The notes below the pieces were generated by a model. The model made no database searches. It was not told the DNA's origin and saw nothing but the letters and a program-made list of their open reading frames with translations. This document shows positions 44,341 through 53,479 of a stretch of 64,000 nt of DNA, piece by piece. The first letter of the stretch is position 1; every line of letters begins with the position of its first letter. The translations under genes were made by a program, and so were the position numbers. The stretch is taken from contig JAEOUN010000078.1 in assembly GCA_016839245.1 (NCBI GenBank), positions 1 to 64,000 on the forward strand, given 5' to 3'. The stretch is from Candidatus Thorarchaeota archaeon (GTDB lineage: Archaea; Asgardarchaeota; Thorarchaeia; Thorarchaeales; Thorarchaeaceae).

Positions 44341-44652
44341 TTATTTTGTAAATGAGAAAGAAGTATATCCCCAATGTCTTATTTCAGCTCGTAATCGAGC
44401 AACTTGATCAATACGATACATTAATTGAAGTTCCCTTACTCGTTCTAGATTAACATGATAGATGGGTTGCCGCATATCATCAAGATTAGGAGTCTTTCTT
44501 ACAATGTCTTCATCTACGAGTGTGCGAAGAGCATAGGTTACAGTTCTAGAAGGAAGTTTAAGCACCCTAATAATTGACTTTGGTGTCATAGGTCCTTCGA
44601 ATGTGAGACTACTCAATACAATCACAGCACTATTTGGAAGGTCTGTTGACAT
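44341..44652 (-). CDS. Winged-helix transcriptional regulator, paralogue B
   Basis: A 103-residue winged helix close to the one downstream: both contain SA(V/I)IVL, then L(T)xEGPMTPK, a recognition helix (SRTVTYALRTLV) and a wing NLDDMRQPIYHVNLERVREL. The two share the DMRQP(I/L)Y motif after the wing, so they are a duplication. The C-terminal tail (MYRIDQVARLRAEIRHWGY) differs and may mediate dimerisation. Gap to gene A is 162 bases and holds the palindrome. Confidence 0.78.
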   Translation of the reverse strand: MSTDLPNSAVIVLSSLTFEGPMTPKSIIRVLKLPSRTVTYALRTLVDEDIVRKTPNLDDMRQPIYHVNLERVRELQLMYRIDQVARLRAEIRHWGYTSFSFTK

Positions 44653-44812
44653 ATTCCAATCTCACCCAGTAGTCTTGATTGTATGATTGAAGAGAATTTA
44701 AGACATGACTTCTAAGCATTAAATCACAACTGAAGACCAATATTGATATGTCGTAGAATTCAAGAAGAGTAAAGGAATAGACTAGGTAGAAACTGGAAGA
44801 AGGATTGAATAT

Positions 44813-45796
44813 TTGAAGAAACGTGTTTTTGTGACCCGAAAGATTCCAGAAAATGGACTAAAGTTAATTACTGAGAATTTTGACACTAATGTTTGGTCAT
44901 CAGAATTCCCACCAACTTGTAACGATATTATCAACAATGCGAAAGAATGTGAAGGATTGGTCACTCTACTCTCAGATCCAATTGACAGTGATCTATTGGA
45001 TAAATTGCCCAAACTAGAAGTAATAGCTCAATGTGCTGTTGGCTATGATAATATCGCAATTAAACATGCGTCAAAACGAGGGATTATTGTTACAAATACT
45101 CCTGGTGTTCTCACTGAAACAACTGCAGATTTAACATGGGCATTGATTTTAACTACAGCAAGAAGAATTGTTGAAGCAGATAGATACATCAGAGAAGGAA
45201 AATGGAAAGTTGCATGGGGGCCTGAGCTTCTCCTTGGCATTGATGTTTATGGAGCAACACTGGGAATTGTTGGTGTAGGTAGAATTGGAAGTGCAGTTGC
45301 CAAAAGAGCATTAGGATTTGACATGAATGTACTTTACTATAACAGAAGAGAAAATGAGTATACTAGAGAGATACGTGATAGGCTAGGCGCAAAATCAGTA
45401 GACCTAGACACACTTCTCCAAAAATCAGATATTGTTACGATACATGTCCCATTGACACAAGAAACTACTAAGATGATTGGAAAGAGAGAACTTGAAATCA
45501 TGAAGCAGGGAGCAATTCTTGTCAATACATCACGAGGATCAGTTTTAGATGAGATGGCTGTCTATGACGTTCTTAAGACGGGCAAGTTAAGGGCTGCAGG
45601 TCTTGATGTTTTTGAAGAGGAACCAATCAGTCAAAAAAATCCACTCCTCCAACTGGACAATGTTGTGATAGTTCCGCACATAGGTAGTGCAAGTCTAAAT
45701 ACAAGAGCAACGATGGCAAGAATGTGCGCGGATAATTTAATCCTTGCACTTTCAGGTGAGAGACCACCAAATATAGTAAATCCAGAGGTCCTATAG
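44813..45796 (+). CDS. D-2-hydroxyacid dehydrogenase (glyoxylate reductase-like)
   Basis: A 327-residue NAD(P)-dependent reductase of glyoxylate/hydroxypyruvate type. The NAD fold GIVGVGRIGSAVAKRA (about 150-165) and the catalytic set, Arg in VNTSRGSVLDEM, Glu in FEEEPI and His in PHIGSAS, are all present. The N-terminal half (VFVTRKIPENGLKLI) is typical of the archaeal GyaR group. Start TTG 44813. The next gene starts directly after the stop, so a shared mRNA is likely. Confidence 0.93.
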   Translation: MKKRVFVTRKIPENGLKLITENFDTNVWSSEFPPTCNDIINNAKECEGLVTLLSDPIDSDLLDKLPKLEVIAQCAVGYDNIAIKHASKRGIIVTNTPGVLTETTADLTWALILTTARRIVEADRYIREGKWKVAWGPELLLGIDVYGATLGIVGVGRIGSAVAKRALGFDMNVLYYNRRENEYTREIRDRLGAKSVDLDTLLQKSDIVTIHVPLTQETTKMIGKRELEIMKQGAILVNTSRGSVLDEMAVYDVLKTGKLRAAGLDVFEEEPISQKNPLLQLDNVVIVPHIGSASLNTRATMARMCADNLILALSGERPPNIVNPEVL

Positions 45797-46327
45797 ATGG
45801 ATAATGAATGTATTAAGAAAATCAGGACACGGCAGTCAATAAGAAGGTTCACTCGTGAAAATATCCCAGAAAATGAAATCATGGAGATTATCAAAACAGG
45901 TCTAAGTGCACCAAGTGCGGGCAACAAGCAACCTTGGCGAATTGTACTAGTGTTAGACGAAAAAAGAAAAGCGCACCTTGCAACTGCAGCTTACAATCAG
46001 ACGTTTCTCGAACGAGCAGGAGTAATCTTGGTAATCTGTGCAGTTCCACAAGAATCTGCAGATAGATATGGTGAGAGAGGAGGTACGCTATATGTTCTAC
46101 AAGATACGGCAGCACTCACCCAGACTATTCTCCTTGCAGCTCACATGAAGGGCTATGGAACATGTTGGGTGGGAGCTTTCAATGAAATAGAGGTCAGAAA
46201 AATCTTGAATGTTCCAGAGGAAATTCGACCAGTCGCTCTAATACCAATTGGGAAGATTGAAGGTGATCTACCAAGTCCACGACCGCGAAAGGAAATTTCA
46301 GAGATGCTAATTAGAGAAGTATTCTAG
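45797..46327 (+). CDS. Nitroreductase-family FMN oxidoreductase
   Basis: A 176-residue flavoprotein. The N-terminus RTRQSIRRFTRENIPENEI and the FMN-binding SAPSAGNKQPWRIVLV are the family signatures, followed by the dimer helices and the end GYGTCWVGAFNEIEVRKIL / LIPIGK. Such enzymes reduce quinones, flavins or nitro compounds. It begins on the base after the hydroxyacid dehydrogenase stop (TAG then ATG), a tight operon. Confidence 0.9.
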   Translation: MDNECIKKIRTRQSIRRFTRENIPENEIMEIIKTGLSAPSAGNKQPWRIVLVLDEKRKAHLATAAYNQTFLERAGVILVICAVPQESADRYGERGGTLYVLQDTAALTQTILLAAHMKGYGTCWVGAFNEIEVRKILNVPEEIRPVALIPIGKIEGDLPSPRPRKEISEMLIREVF

Positions 46328-46419
46328 TTCGTGACAGCAAGTCGATCTTTCTCTATCAAAAAATGTGTTGTTAAAAATAGTGAAATTTCTTCATCCAGAG
46401 ATGGAAAAAAAGAGGGGGG

Positions 46420-46437
46420 AGGGGGAGTATTCCCCCT
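46420..46437 (-). terminator. Hairpin with T-run after the giant subtilase
   Basis: AGGGGGA-GTAT-TCCCCCT, a 7-bp GC-rich stem. Read on the minus strand it is followed by CCCTCTTTTTTT, a classic terminator for the subtilase ending at 46465; it may also stop the nitroreductase transcript. Confidence 0.65.
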
Positions 46438-46464
46438 ATTAAACTAAAGACTGTCTAACTCAAC

Positions 46465-49400
46465 CTACTTCTTCCTGATAAGGAAGAGTATGAGAATCAC
46501 GACGACACCAACACCAATACCGCCAACAAGACCAATCATGAGTGGATCAAGACCGGTTCCAGTTGGAGTTGTGGTCGTGGTCGTGGTCGTTGTGGTCGTT
46601 GTGGTCGTGGTCGTGGTCGTTGTGGTTGTCGGCTGTGGAGCATCACCAGCATTGAATAATGCCGTGACTCCAGTGGAATAGTCACCTGGCCAGTATCCAG
46701 TAGGAACATCAGACATATCTAACAAGCTAGTCATAGTGGGATCAACGCTGTAAGCTCGTATTCTAAACATATAGGTGTCTTCTAGCCATCCGCTTGAATT
46801 CCACCTAAATGTCTTTGCTGTTAGGTTCTGAGCTATCAGCATATACGACTCACCTTCGTTGTTACTCAACCATAGAGCATAGTAGTTAGTATCGTCTGCG
46901 TTCTTGTCTGTACAGTTCCATGAGATATCGAATGTTCGATCCTCATCACCAACGACAGGAGTTGGAGCATTGACAGCTAGATCTGGTGTAAAGAAGTTAC
47001 CAATGAAGACGTTAGGTATCTCAAGATTCCAGACTAGGTTTGTCCCAGTCTCACTGTTGATGAGTACTGAGTAGCTCTGGTTCATTAAGAGATAGTATGT
47101 ATCTAACTCAAAGGTTTTTCCTGACACTCTATTAGGCTCAAGACCAACTCGTGTATCCACGGTAAGGTAGTACAGACCACCATCACCAGCATAGTCCATG
47201 ATACCAACGGCATAATCACCATCTTCTGTGAGAGTGATTGTGTCAGCTTCGGGCTTTGCTGATGAAGCCATCTCTACGATATTGTTGCCATAGGTTCTTT
47301 GTTCCATTGGAATGGATGGAGGCCACACCATAATATCTGCGTCAGCAGTATCGAAGTCACAACTGAAGCGTGCAACATCTCCTGCATGAAGATCTGGCAC
47401 TGTCACCCAAGCAAACTGATCTGGATCAATGATGCCTGAGAATTGAGAGGTATCGGTTGCATGAACCATTGGTCCCTCTTCATAGAACAGAGTACCATAG
47501 AGGACCTTCATCTGAAGTGATGCAATCTTCCACTCTGGTAGACCAATCATGTCTGCATCAGTCCAAGTTGCATTGACGATAACATGATCACCAACAAGTG
47601 AATCACCAGATGTGAATTCTGTGTATGTTGGATGATCACGTGAATACCAACTCAAAGTAAGAGTAGGTTCGTCGAGTACGTTGTAGCCCATGAATGTCAG
47701 AGTGTAAGGCTCTGGCATGGTGCTACCGTCCATTGCATTCATTGTTGTGTAGACAATGTACTTGCCTGTTGCTCCATTTACTGGAACAATGATCAAAGCA
47801 GATGTATCAGTGAGCTTCACTGAGTTAGCAGAATGACCTAATTCAGTACCTGCCATATCGACAAGTGCGACATCCATGTCAGTGTCAGCATTGGTCCATT
47901 CAATACGTACTGCAATGTAGTTGACAGAATCATTTGTCATATCAACGACAAATGAATGATGATCTGCTGAAAGATCAGTGTAGTAAGAGTCCCAACCAGC
48001 GGAAACTACGCCGGGTTCATATGGGTTCCAGCTGCCACTTATGCCATCAGCTAGAGTCAAGGTAGCATTTACAGTATCATAGGTTGCATAGACCATGTAG
48101 CTGTAAGGTAGCTTGTATGTTGTACCACCGAGATCATCCACAATGACGAAGCCTTGATGGACACCATAGGTATCCAATGTTGGAACGTCAAGAGTGACAT
48201 CGCATAGACCGGAGTTTTCTGCAAAGGAGAAGTCGGCTGTATTCTCAACAAGTTGCCATGTAACAACTGTTACTTCTAGTGTATTACCACCAGTGTATGG
48301 CCAACCCCAAATGTTGTCATCATGAACTGCTACGATTCCAAGATTCGGGAATAGATTACTGAGACCATCTGGATCAGATAGGTCAATCTTGAGGACATTG
48401 CCTGTGCCTCCAGCATACTGAATTCGGGTGAGTTCATCACCTACATCATAGTATGCATTGTAGTAATCAGGTATTCCGTTTGCCGGATCAGTATCAGACC
48501 AATCAAACACAAATGCCCACATGCTATCATCTTCAAAAGTGGCTTGATCGCCGGTAATGTAGACTGTTGCATATGGTGCTGCTAAGAAATCAGCATAGTT
48601 TACTCCAAGTTCAGTCGCAAAGTCAAAGTATCCAGCTTTGATTGAATCAACACCACCAGTCGAAGTTGACTCGTTGTATATTGATGTTTCATATGTGAAT
48701 GTGTATACTGTGTCTTCGACATATTCCCAAGCACTCCAATCCCAGTCGCCATATACACCATAATCACCTTCAATGGTCATGGTGACTGTATCACCGCCAC
48801 TCAGGAGACCAAAGTACAGATTTCCATCTGCATAATTGGTTGGTGGAGTAGTTGTGTTGACGAAGTTGTCAAGGTCATATGGATTCATGTTAGATTGCCA
48901 AGCTTCAGTTGTAGCTGTAGCCCAGTTTTCTACTGAATCGTATGTATAGAACAGATTACCAACATCATTCACAATATAGTCATACGCTGCATAAGCGTTT
49001 ACGATACCATGACCTTGGGAGAGACCATCCATTCCGATGTCATCAGCAGTGCTCTGGATAATCGTCTTGATTAAGTCAGGAGTTGCCTTGACAGCGTTTG
49101 TCTCATAGTATGCCTCAACTAATAGTGCTGCAACACCTGCAACCATTGGACAAGCCATAGAGGTTCCAGCATATGTCGCATATCCAGGATAGGAACCAGG
49201 TATACCAAAAACATCACCATAGTTGGGTGTTAGTCCCCAAGTATTTCTACCAGGAGCCAATACATCAGGCTTTGAGTAGCCGAGAGTTAGAGGACCTCGA
49301 GATGAGAAGTCAGCAATCTGGCCAGAACCTTGATCTGGACCATAGGAGTTATCAAAGGTGTGATAGCTTGTTGATGCACCAACATTGATCAACTGTGGTG

Positions 49401-51330
49401 CTCTTGGGGGAGTTGTTGTACCGTAGCCAGGGCCTTGGTTACCCGCTGAGAAACACTGAATCATTCCTGGATAGGATGTAGCATTGAAGAATCCAGGAGT
49501 TGCCAAAGCGGCATAAAGCAGTGAATATTGACCCCAAAGCTCATAGTACTGTGCAGCTACCCAGCCCCACGAGTTACTCGTGATGTCCATCTGGTGGCCA
49601 CTTTCATAGTTCCACTCAAAGTAGCCAGTGGCACCATTGAAATCGAAACCAGCAGCCCAAAGCATTGAGTTGAACTCAGATACAATACCAACAGTCATGA
49701 CAGACATGATAGTTGAGTTTGGTGCAACACCAGGCAAGTATTCCAATGATCCATTCAGACCAATTGGATATTGTGTAAGTCCACGACTCGCAATCTGTGC
49801 AGCAACAAATGTTCCGTGTGATTGACCATCATATAGAATAGCAATCGCACGTCCACCTAAACCAATACCGTTTATCATTCCCAGACCGAAGATATTACCT
49901 TCCCAACAATGTGCAAGCAAACCAAGACCGAATCGTGCACCATCACCATATACATGGTACATGTTTGTGTGTGCAACAGTGCCATCAGGAGTGTAGTAAT
50001 CACCTGCAGCAAGGTCATCGGCAAAGCTCCAGTCACCCATATTCTCGTAGTAAGTCCAGGTGGCTGTGTCATTAAAGTCATATGCACCCCAATTTATGTT
50101 GAGGTTCCAGAAGTCAGTCCACGCACGAGCTGTGTCCCAGTCAATGATAACCTTTGTAGAGTTGACAACAAGGACAGGTACGAATATTCTCATGCTTGGA
50201 TCATATCTCCGCTGGATGACATAACCATGACAGGCATAAGGAATAACTTGAGTTGCACCAGAAGTGGTATTCACTTCAATAGTTGATGCACCACCACCAG
50301 AAATTGTGGTTGGATCTGGAATTTCAAGAGGTTGTCTAATGACGCTGTAATAGAAGTCCGTCAAATTAAGGGTGAGTCGTTTATTGTCCCAGTACCCATC
50401 AGGCCACCAAGCAGCAACATATGCATCATAGAAGAAATCAAGGTCGTAATAACCGCCCATGTAGTTAACATTTGGATTTCCTCCGTTATGTTGGTAGCTA
50501 GTTGTGTTGATGTAGTACTTTCCATCTTTTTGAAAGCTAAGCATGTTCCATCCGGAAGCTCCTAGCCATGCTGTTACATTTTCAACAACGGTTAGGTTAA
50601 CTCGATAGAGAGTCAAACCAAAGCCATATCCAGTTGGATCATAGCTAGTCGGAAGCCCATCATCACCAAAGTCGATTGCATCGACCATGTCGGGACTGCT
50701 GAAATCAGTACCTGTGTCAATGACACCGATTCTTACATCAGTACCAAGAATTCCTGCAGTATTTACTAAATCTGAACCAATATCAGCTGTTGTAGCATAC
50801 ATTGATGGTTCAGTGGTGATCGGATCTTCAGCTGTTTCAACTGAATCTCTTGGTTCTACACCTTGATAGGATTTCGTTTGGTATAGACTGTCCGCAAACG
50901 CAGTAACAACACCTTCATAGTTCTCGATAGCCACGACTGCATCCACACTGCCAACGTAGGCACTCATGATGGTTGCAACACCAAAATCAACTTTCCAATT
51001 GACACTAAGCAAATCATCAAGAGCAAAGACATCGTAATCATTACTGATCGTGATCAGCACACCCATTTCACCATCGCTATTCTTTGCAACAGTTTCGGGT
51101 ACAATGCCTGTTTCTACATAAGCTGTGAGAATTGAGTCTAGTGGGCCACTCTCACTCCTGTCTTGAAGATATTTCTCAAGATCGAGTTTAACATCTTCGG
51201 GAGTCGAGACCCCGGTGTTTGTTGTAACCTGCGGAGCAACTTGAGTTATAGGTGTGAAAGGCACCATCATCATGCTAAAGGACATGGTGACAATCAACAA
51301 CATAACCGCGGTTTTCTTTAGGTTGTTCAT
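46465..51330 (-). CDS. Giant secreted, membrane-anchored subtilase (S8)
   Basis: A 1621-residue extracellular protease. A signal peptide (1-33, AVMLLIVTMSFSMMMVPF) and an N-terminal propeptide-like region precede the S8 domain, with Asp in RIGVIDTGTDF (about 205), His in GQSHGTFVAAQ, and Ser in GTSMACPMVAGVAALLVEAYY. A long insertion of about 300 residues between Asp and His distinguishes it. Several beta domains of unknown type follow, then a Thr-rich stalk (about 1570-1593) and a final membrane helix with RKK tail. It is thus displayed at the cell surface. GAGGAGA lies 9 bases before the ATG, and a structured segment lies upstream. Confidence 0.9.
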   Translation of the reverse strand: MNNLKKTAVMLLIVTMSFSMMMVPFTPITQVAPQVTTNTGVSTPEDVKLDLEKYLQDRSESGPLDSILTAYVETGIVPETVAKNSDGEMGVLITISNDYDVFALDDLLSVNWKVDFGVATIMSAYVGSVDAVVAIENYEGVVTAFADSLYQTKSYQGVEPRDSVETAEDPITTEPSMYATTADIGSDLVNTAGILGTDVRIGVIDTGTDFSSPDMVDAIDFGDDGLPTSYDPTGYGFGLTLYRVNLTVVENVTAWLGASGWNMLSFQKDGKYYINTTSYQHNGGNPNVNYMGGYYDLDFFYDAYVAAWWPDGYWDNKRLTLNLTDFYYSVIRQPLEIPDPTTISGGGASTIEVNTTSGATQVIPYACHGYVIQRRYDPSMRIFVPVLVVNSTKVIIDWDTARAWTDFWNLNINWGAYDFNDTATWTYYENMGDWSFADDLAAGDYYTPDGTVAHTNMYHVYGDGARFGLGLLAHCWEGNIFGLGMINGIGLGGRAIAILYDGQSHGTFVAAQIASRGLTQYPIGLNGSLEYLPGVAPNSTIMSVMTVGIVSEFNSMLWAAGFDFNGATGYFEWNYESGHQMDITSNSWGWVAAQYYELWGQYSLLYAALATPGFFNATSYPGMIQCFSAGNQGPGYGTTTPPRAPQLINVGASTSYHTFDNSYGPDQGSGQIADFSSRGPLTLGYSKPDVLAPGRNTWGLTPNYGDVFGIPGSYPGYATYAGTSMACPMVAGVAALLVEAYYETNAVKATPDLIKTIIQSTADDIGMDGLSQGHGIVNAYAAYDYIVNDVGNLFYTYDSVENWATATTEAWQSNMNPYDLDNFVNTTTPPTNYADGNLYFGLLSGGDTVTMTIEGDYGVYGDWDWSAWEYVEDTVYTFTYETSIYNESTSTGGVDSIKAGYFDFATELGVNYADFLAAPYATVYITGDQATFEDDSMWAFVFDWSDTDPANGIPDYYNAYYDVGDELTRIQYAGGTGNVLKIDLSDPDGLSNLFPNLGIVAVHDDNIWGWPYTGGNTLEVTVVTWQLVENTADFSFAENSGLCDVTLDVPTLDTYGVHQGFVIVDDLGGTTYKLPYSYMVYATYDTVNATLTLADGISGSWNPYEPGVVSAGWDSYYTDLSADHHSFVVDMTNDSVNYIAVRIEWTNADTDMDVALVDMAGTELGHSANSVKLTDTSALIIVPVNGATGKYIVYTTMNAMDGSTMPEPYTLTFMGYNVLDEPTLTLSWYSRDHPTYTEFTSGDSLVGDHVIVNATWTDADMIGLPEWKIASLQMKVLYGTLFYEEGPMVHATDTSQFSGIIDPDQFAWVTVPDLHAGDVARFSCDFDTADADIMVWPPSIPMEQRTYGNNIVEMASSAKPEADTITLTEDGDYAVGIMDYAGDGGLYYLTVDTRVGLEPNRVSGKTFELDTYYLLMNQSYSVLINSETGTNLVWNLEIPNVFIGNFFTPDLAVNAPTPVVGDEDRTFDISWNCTDKNADDTNYYALWLSNNEGESYMLIAQNLTAKTFRWNSSGWLEDTYMFRIRAYSVDPTMTSLLDMSDVPTGYWPGDYSTGVTALFNAGDAPQPTTTTTTTTTTTTTTTTTTTTTPTGTGLDPLMIGLVGGIGVGVVVILILFLIRKK
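46566..46629 (-). repeat. Threonine-coding microsatellite-like tract
   Basis: Alternating CGT/GGT/TGT triplets on the plus strand (ACN codons on the minus strand), coding a run of about 21 threonines just before the C-terminal membrane helix. A near-repetitive array of GTCGTG units, prone to slippage. Confidence 0.7.
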
Positions 51331-51766
51331 TCTTTATTTTCTCCTCACTTGTATTGTAGAGAACAAACCCGTATAGAAACACATCATCACCGCATTGATG
51401 ACATCTTCTATACGCAATAAAACCTCCAAGCCAATCGCGAAGCGATAAGCTATCTCCTCTTCAGCGTTCTCCACGGGTATTGTGATTAAGACCGACAAGA
51501 AATATCGTGTCTATTAAGCATTGTGCAAGAATTGTACTATTAGCACCATCCCATTTTTCTTTTATTCTGATTTTGAATACCTATAACTTGTATAGATGTT
51601 AAAAAAAAGGCCATAACGCTCCTTTTTTTTAATAATTGTATATCAATCCTGTATTTGATGAATGTGTACATAAATACACCATAGTGTAAAACCAATTATT
51701 GATAGATAAAATACTCATTAGTTCAGACATATTTTGTATTATGAGATGATAATTTCTATGCTCACC
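51331..51766. other. Intergenic region upstream of the giant subtilase
   Basis: 436 bases without a gene. From the right it holds a T-rich terminator hairpin (51599-51632). From the left it has inverted repeats: GTATAGAA/TTCTATAC (51371-51378 / 51406-51413) around TCATCA/TGATGA (51384-51389 / 51396-51401), and ATCGC-GAA-GCGAT (51434-51446). Two further pairs, GAGAAC/GTTCTC and ACCCGT/ACGGGT, cross each other. The stretch is GC-rich compared with its surroundings and probably folds in the leader. Confidence 0.45.
51599..51632 (-). terminator. Hairpin with A8/T8 arms
   Basis: TTAAAAAAAAGG (51599-51610) and CCTTTTTTTTAA (51621-51632) are perfect 12-base inverted arms around 10 bases. Read on the minus strand it ends in U8, fitting termination of the coiled-coil gene whose stop is at 51767; it is symmetric and could work both ways. 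Confidence 0.6.
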
Positions 51767-52855
51767 CTATTCTCGAACCATCTTCTTGATTGCATCCACA
51801 ATCTCATTTATCATAATGATTGCACCTATGAGTTCGATCTTTGGTTCACCAGTATCTATATTCCCAGCTTCTCTGGCAACTCGGGTCATAGATCGACCGA
51901 GACCTTCGATGAGAGATACCATTGCTTCCTTTACCGTATTCTCCCGCCCAGATGCTTCTACTTGTGATATTAATTCAACAAGGTCAGATATGATACTATC
52001 TGATACTTCGCTTGCAGTTTCAGATCTCCTCACAAGATCCTCCCATCTTACTTTCATACTCTGTAATTCTACACTCAACTCATTGATTTGATTTGAATCG
52101 GAGGGAGTAGTATGCACTTCTGTGTTTTCAATAGTAAACCGTAAATCAGCTATTTCAGACTGCAAAGCTTCAATACTGGCATCACGGTCTGCAAGTTGAC
52201 TACGAAGGATATCTTCAGCGGTTGATGAAGGTGCTTTGGATTTCAACTGCTCTTCCATTATCTCGATAGATGTTTCTCTCTCGGTTACTTCTGCTTTGAT
52301 ACCCTCCAACTCACTTTCCAAAGTCGTAAGAGATTGCTCTTTCTCTGCAATGAATTCATTGAGTTTCTTGTTTTCAGCTTCAAGTTTTTGTATAGCTTGC
52401 TTTGAAACATATACTACTTCTTTTGTGAGCTTGAGATCTTCTCGAAGACCTGTGAGATCAGGATCTGGAGGTGAGATTACAAAATAGGCAGAGACAGTGA
52501 ATAGGATGGTTATGGAAAGGACATACAATAAGGATGTACTTGGTGAATTAAAGATCAAATTAGTAAGTGCTTGAAGACCTGATGAAAACATTGACCATGA
52601 ACCAAAAGTCCAAGATAATGCACTTGAAGAGGCGTAGAGCAATAAACCAAAAGAGAGAATCAGACTTAAAATACTAAATAAGACCATTAGATTTCTCCGA
52701 AGACTCTCTTGAGGAAGGTGGCGTTGGTACAATGATAGAATGATGGCAAAAAACAGGAGGGGAATTACATAAGGTAATGTAGCTACAATGTCATCCATTG
52801 GTGCACCAAAATTGACAAGTAATTTGAAACCACCCTTGGGTACTTGAAAATCCAT
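51767..52855 (-). CDS. Membrane protein with long cytoplasmic coiled coil
   Basis: About 362 residues. Three membrane helices lie in the first 140 residues, followed by a coiled coil (about 150-265: KQAIQKLEAENKKLNEFIAEKEQSL, and ILRSQLADRDASIEALQSEIADL), then a helical C-terminal domain (about 275-362) ending in NEIVDAIKKMVRE. No family recognised; the arrangement resembles a sensor or scaffold. GGAG 8 bases before ATG 52855 favours that start over ATG 52879. A minus-strand TTTTTATATTG near 52930 is a good promoter. It lies between two large subtilase genes. Confidence 0.7.
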   Translation of the reverse strand: MDFQVPKGGFKLLVNFGAPMDDIVATLPYVIPLLFFAIILSLYQRHLPQESLRRNLMVLFSILSLILSFGLLLYASSSALSWTFGSWSMFSSGLQALTNLIFNSPSTSLLYVLSITILFTVSAYFVISPPDPDLTGLREDLKLTKEVVYVSKQAIQKLEAENKKLNEFIAEKEQSLTTLESELEGIKAEVTERETSIEIMEEQLKSKAPSSTAEDILRSQLADRDASIEALQSEIADLRFTIENTEVHTTPSDSNQINELSVELQSMKVRWEDLVRRSETASEVSDSIISDLVELISQVEASGRENTVKEAMVSLIEGLGRSMTRVAREAGNIDTGEPKIELIGAIIMINEIVDAIKKMVRE

Positions 52856-52993
52856 TGTGATGTCTCCTAACTCATGCATTAATGAGGTATTTTTCTTAAA
52901 ATAAAACTATTCTGTAAAAACTATTACCAATATAAAAATTAGACAAGTGCTCTGTCTGACACTATTGTACTTGACAGATCACCTGCAAGTGGA

Positions 52994-53284
52994 CTATTCT
53001 ATCCAAAGCTTGGATTTCAATGCTTCATGATCCTCAACAGCCATTTCAAGGCTTTTTACCAGTCGACTAGCTTCATCTATTGATAAAAGAAATGATGCCT
53101 TCAAATCCTTGTCTTCGCCAATCATAAGTCGTATTTTTCCATCATTGACCCAACCTTCAGAGGTCTTTTCAGGCATGGCAATCTGCAGCTCGAACCAAGT
53201 TCGTCGTGTCTGACCAGTATCTCGATCGTCAAAAAAGTGTTTTAGCTGAAGTCGGCGCTCGTATGCATGTGGTTTTACACCCAT
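52994..53284 (-). CDS. Small hypothetical protein
   Basis: A 96-residue soluble protein with a short N-terminal basic segment (PHAYERRLQLKHFFDD), two strand-like segments (TRRTWFELQIAM, KIRLMIGE) and a C-terminal helix (SIDEASRLVKSLEMAVEDHEALK). No family recognised. Composition and codon pattern look like a genuine gene, and it lies between two other genes with clear promoters. Reading continues in its own strand only, with an AT-rich leader. Confidence 0.55.
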   Translation of the reverse strand: MGVKPHAYERRLQLKHFFDDRDTGQTRRTWFELQIAMPEKTSEGWVNDGKIRLMIGEDKDLKASFLLSIDEASRLVKSLEMAVEDHEALKSKLWIE

Positions 53285-53479
53285 ATTATTACACTCCTTC
53301 TGAGTTGTGGCGTACTATTACACCTTCAGGTAATAATATACATGAACGGTTTTGTGTTCCTTTCTCGGAGAATCCGAGCTTGGAAAATCATATCAATAAG
53401 ACTCAATTAGTGCAATAAAGCATGTAAGAAAATCCTTATTTTGATATCAGAGAGGGAGTGAATAGAAGGACTACTTACA

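Noticed and set aside
46490..46681. 63-codon polyvaline frame
   Set aside because: Shadow of the threonine tract and membrane helix codons of the subtilase on the other strand.
53206..53418. 70-codon plus-strand frame
   Set aside because: Mostly antisense to the 96-residue gene start and through its promoter; residue pattern does not look like protein.
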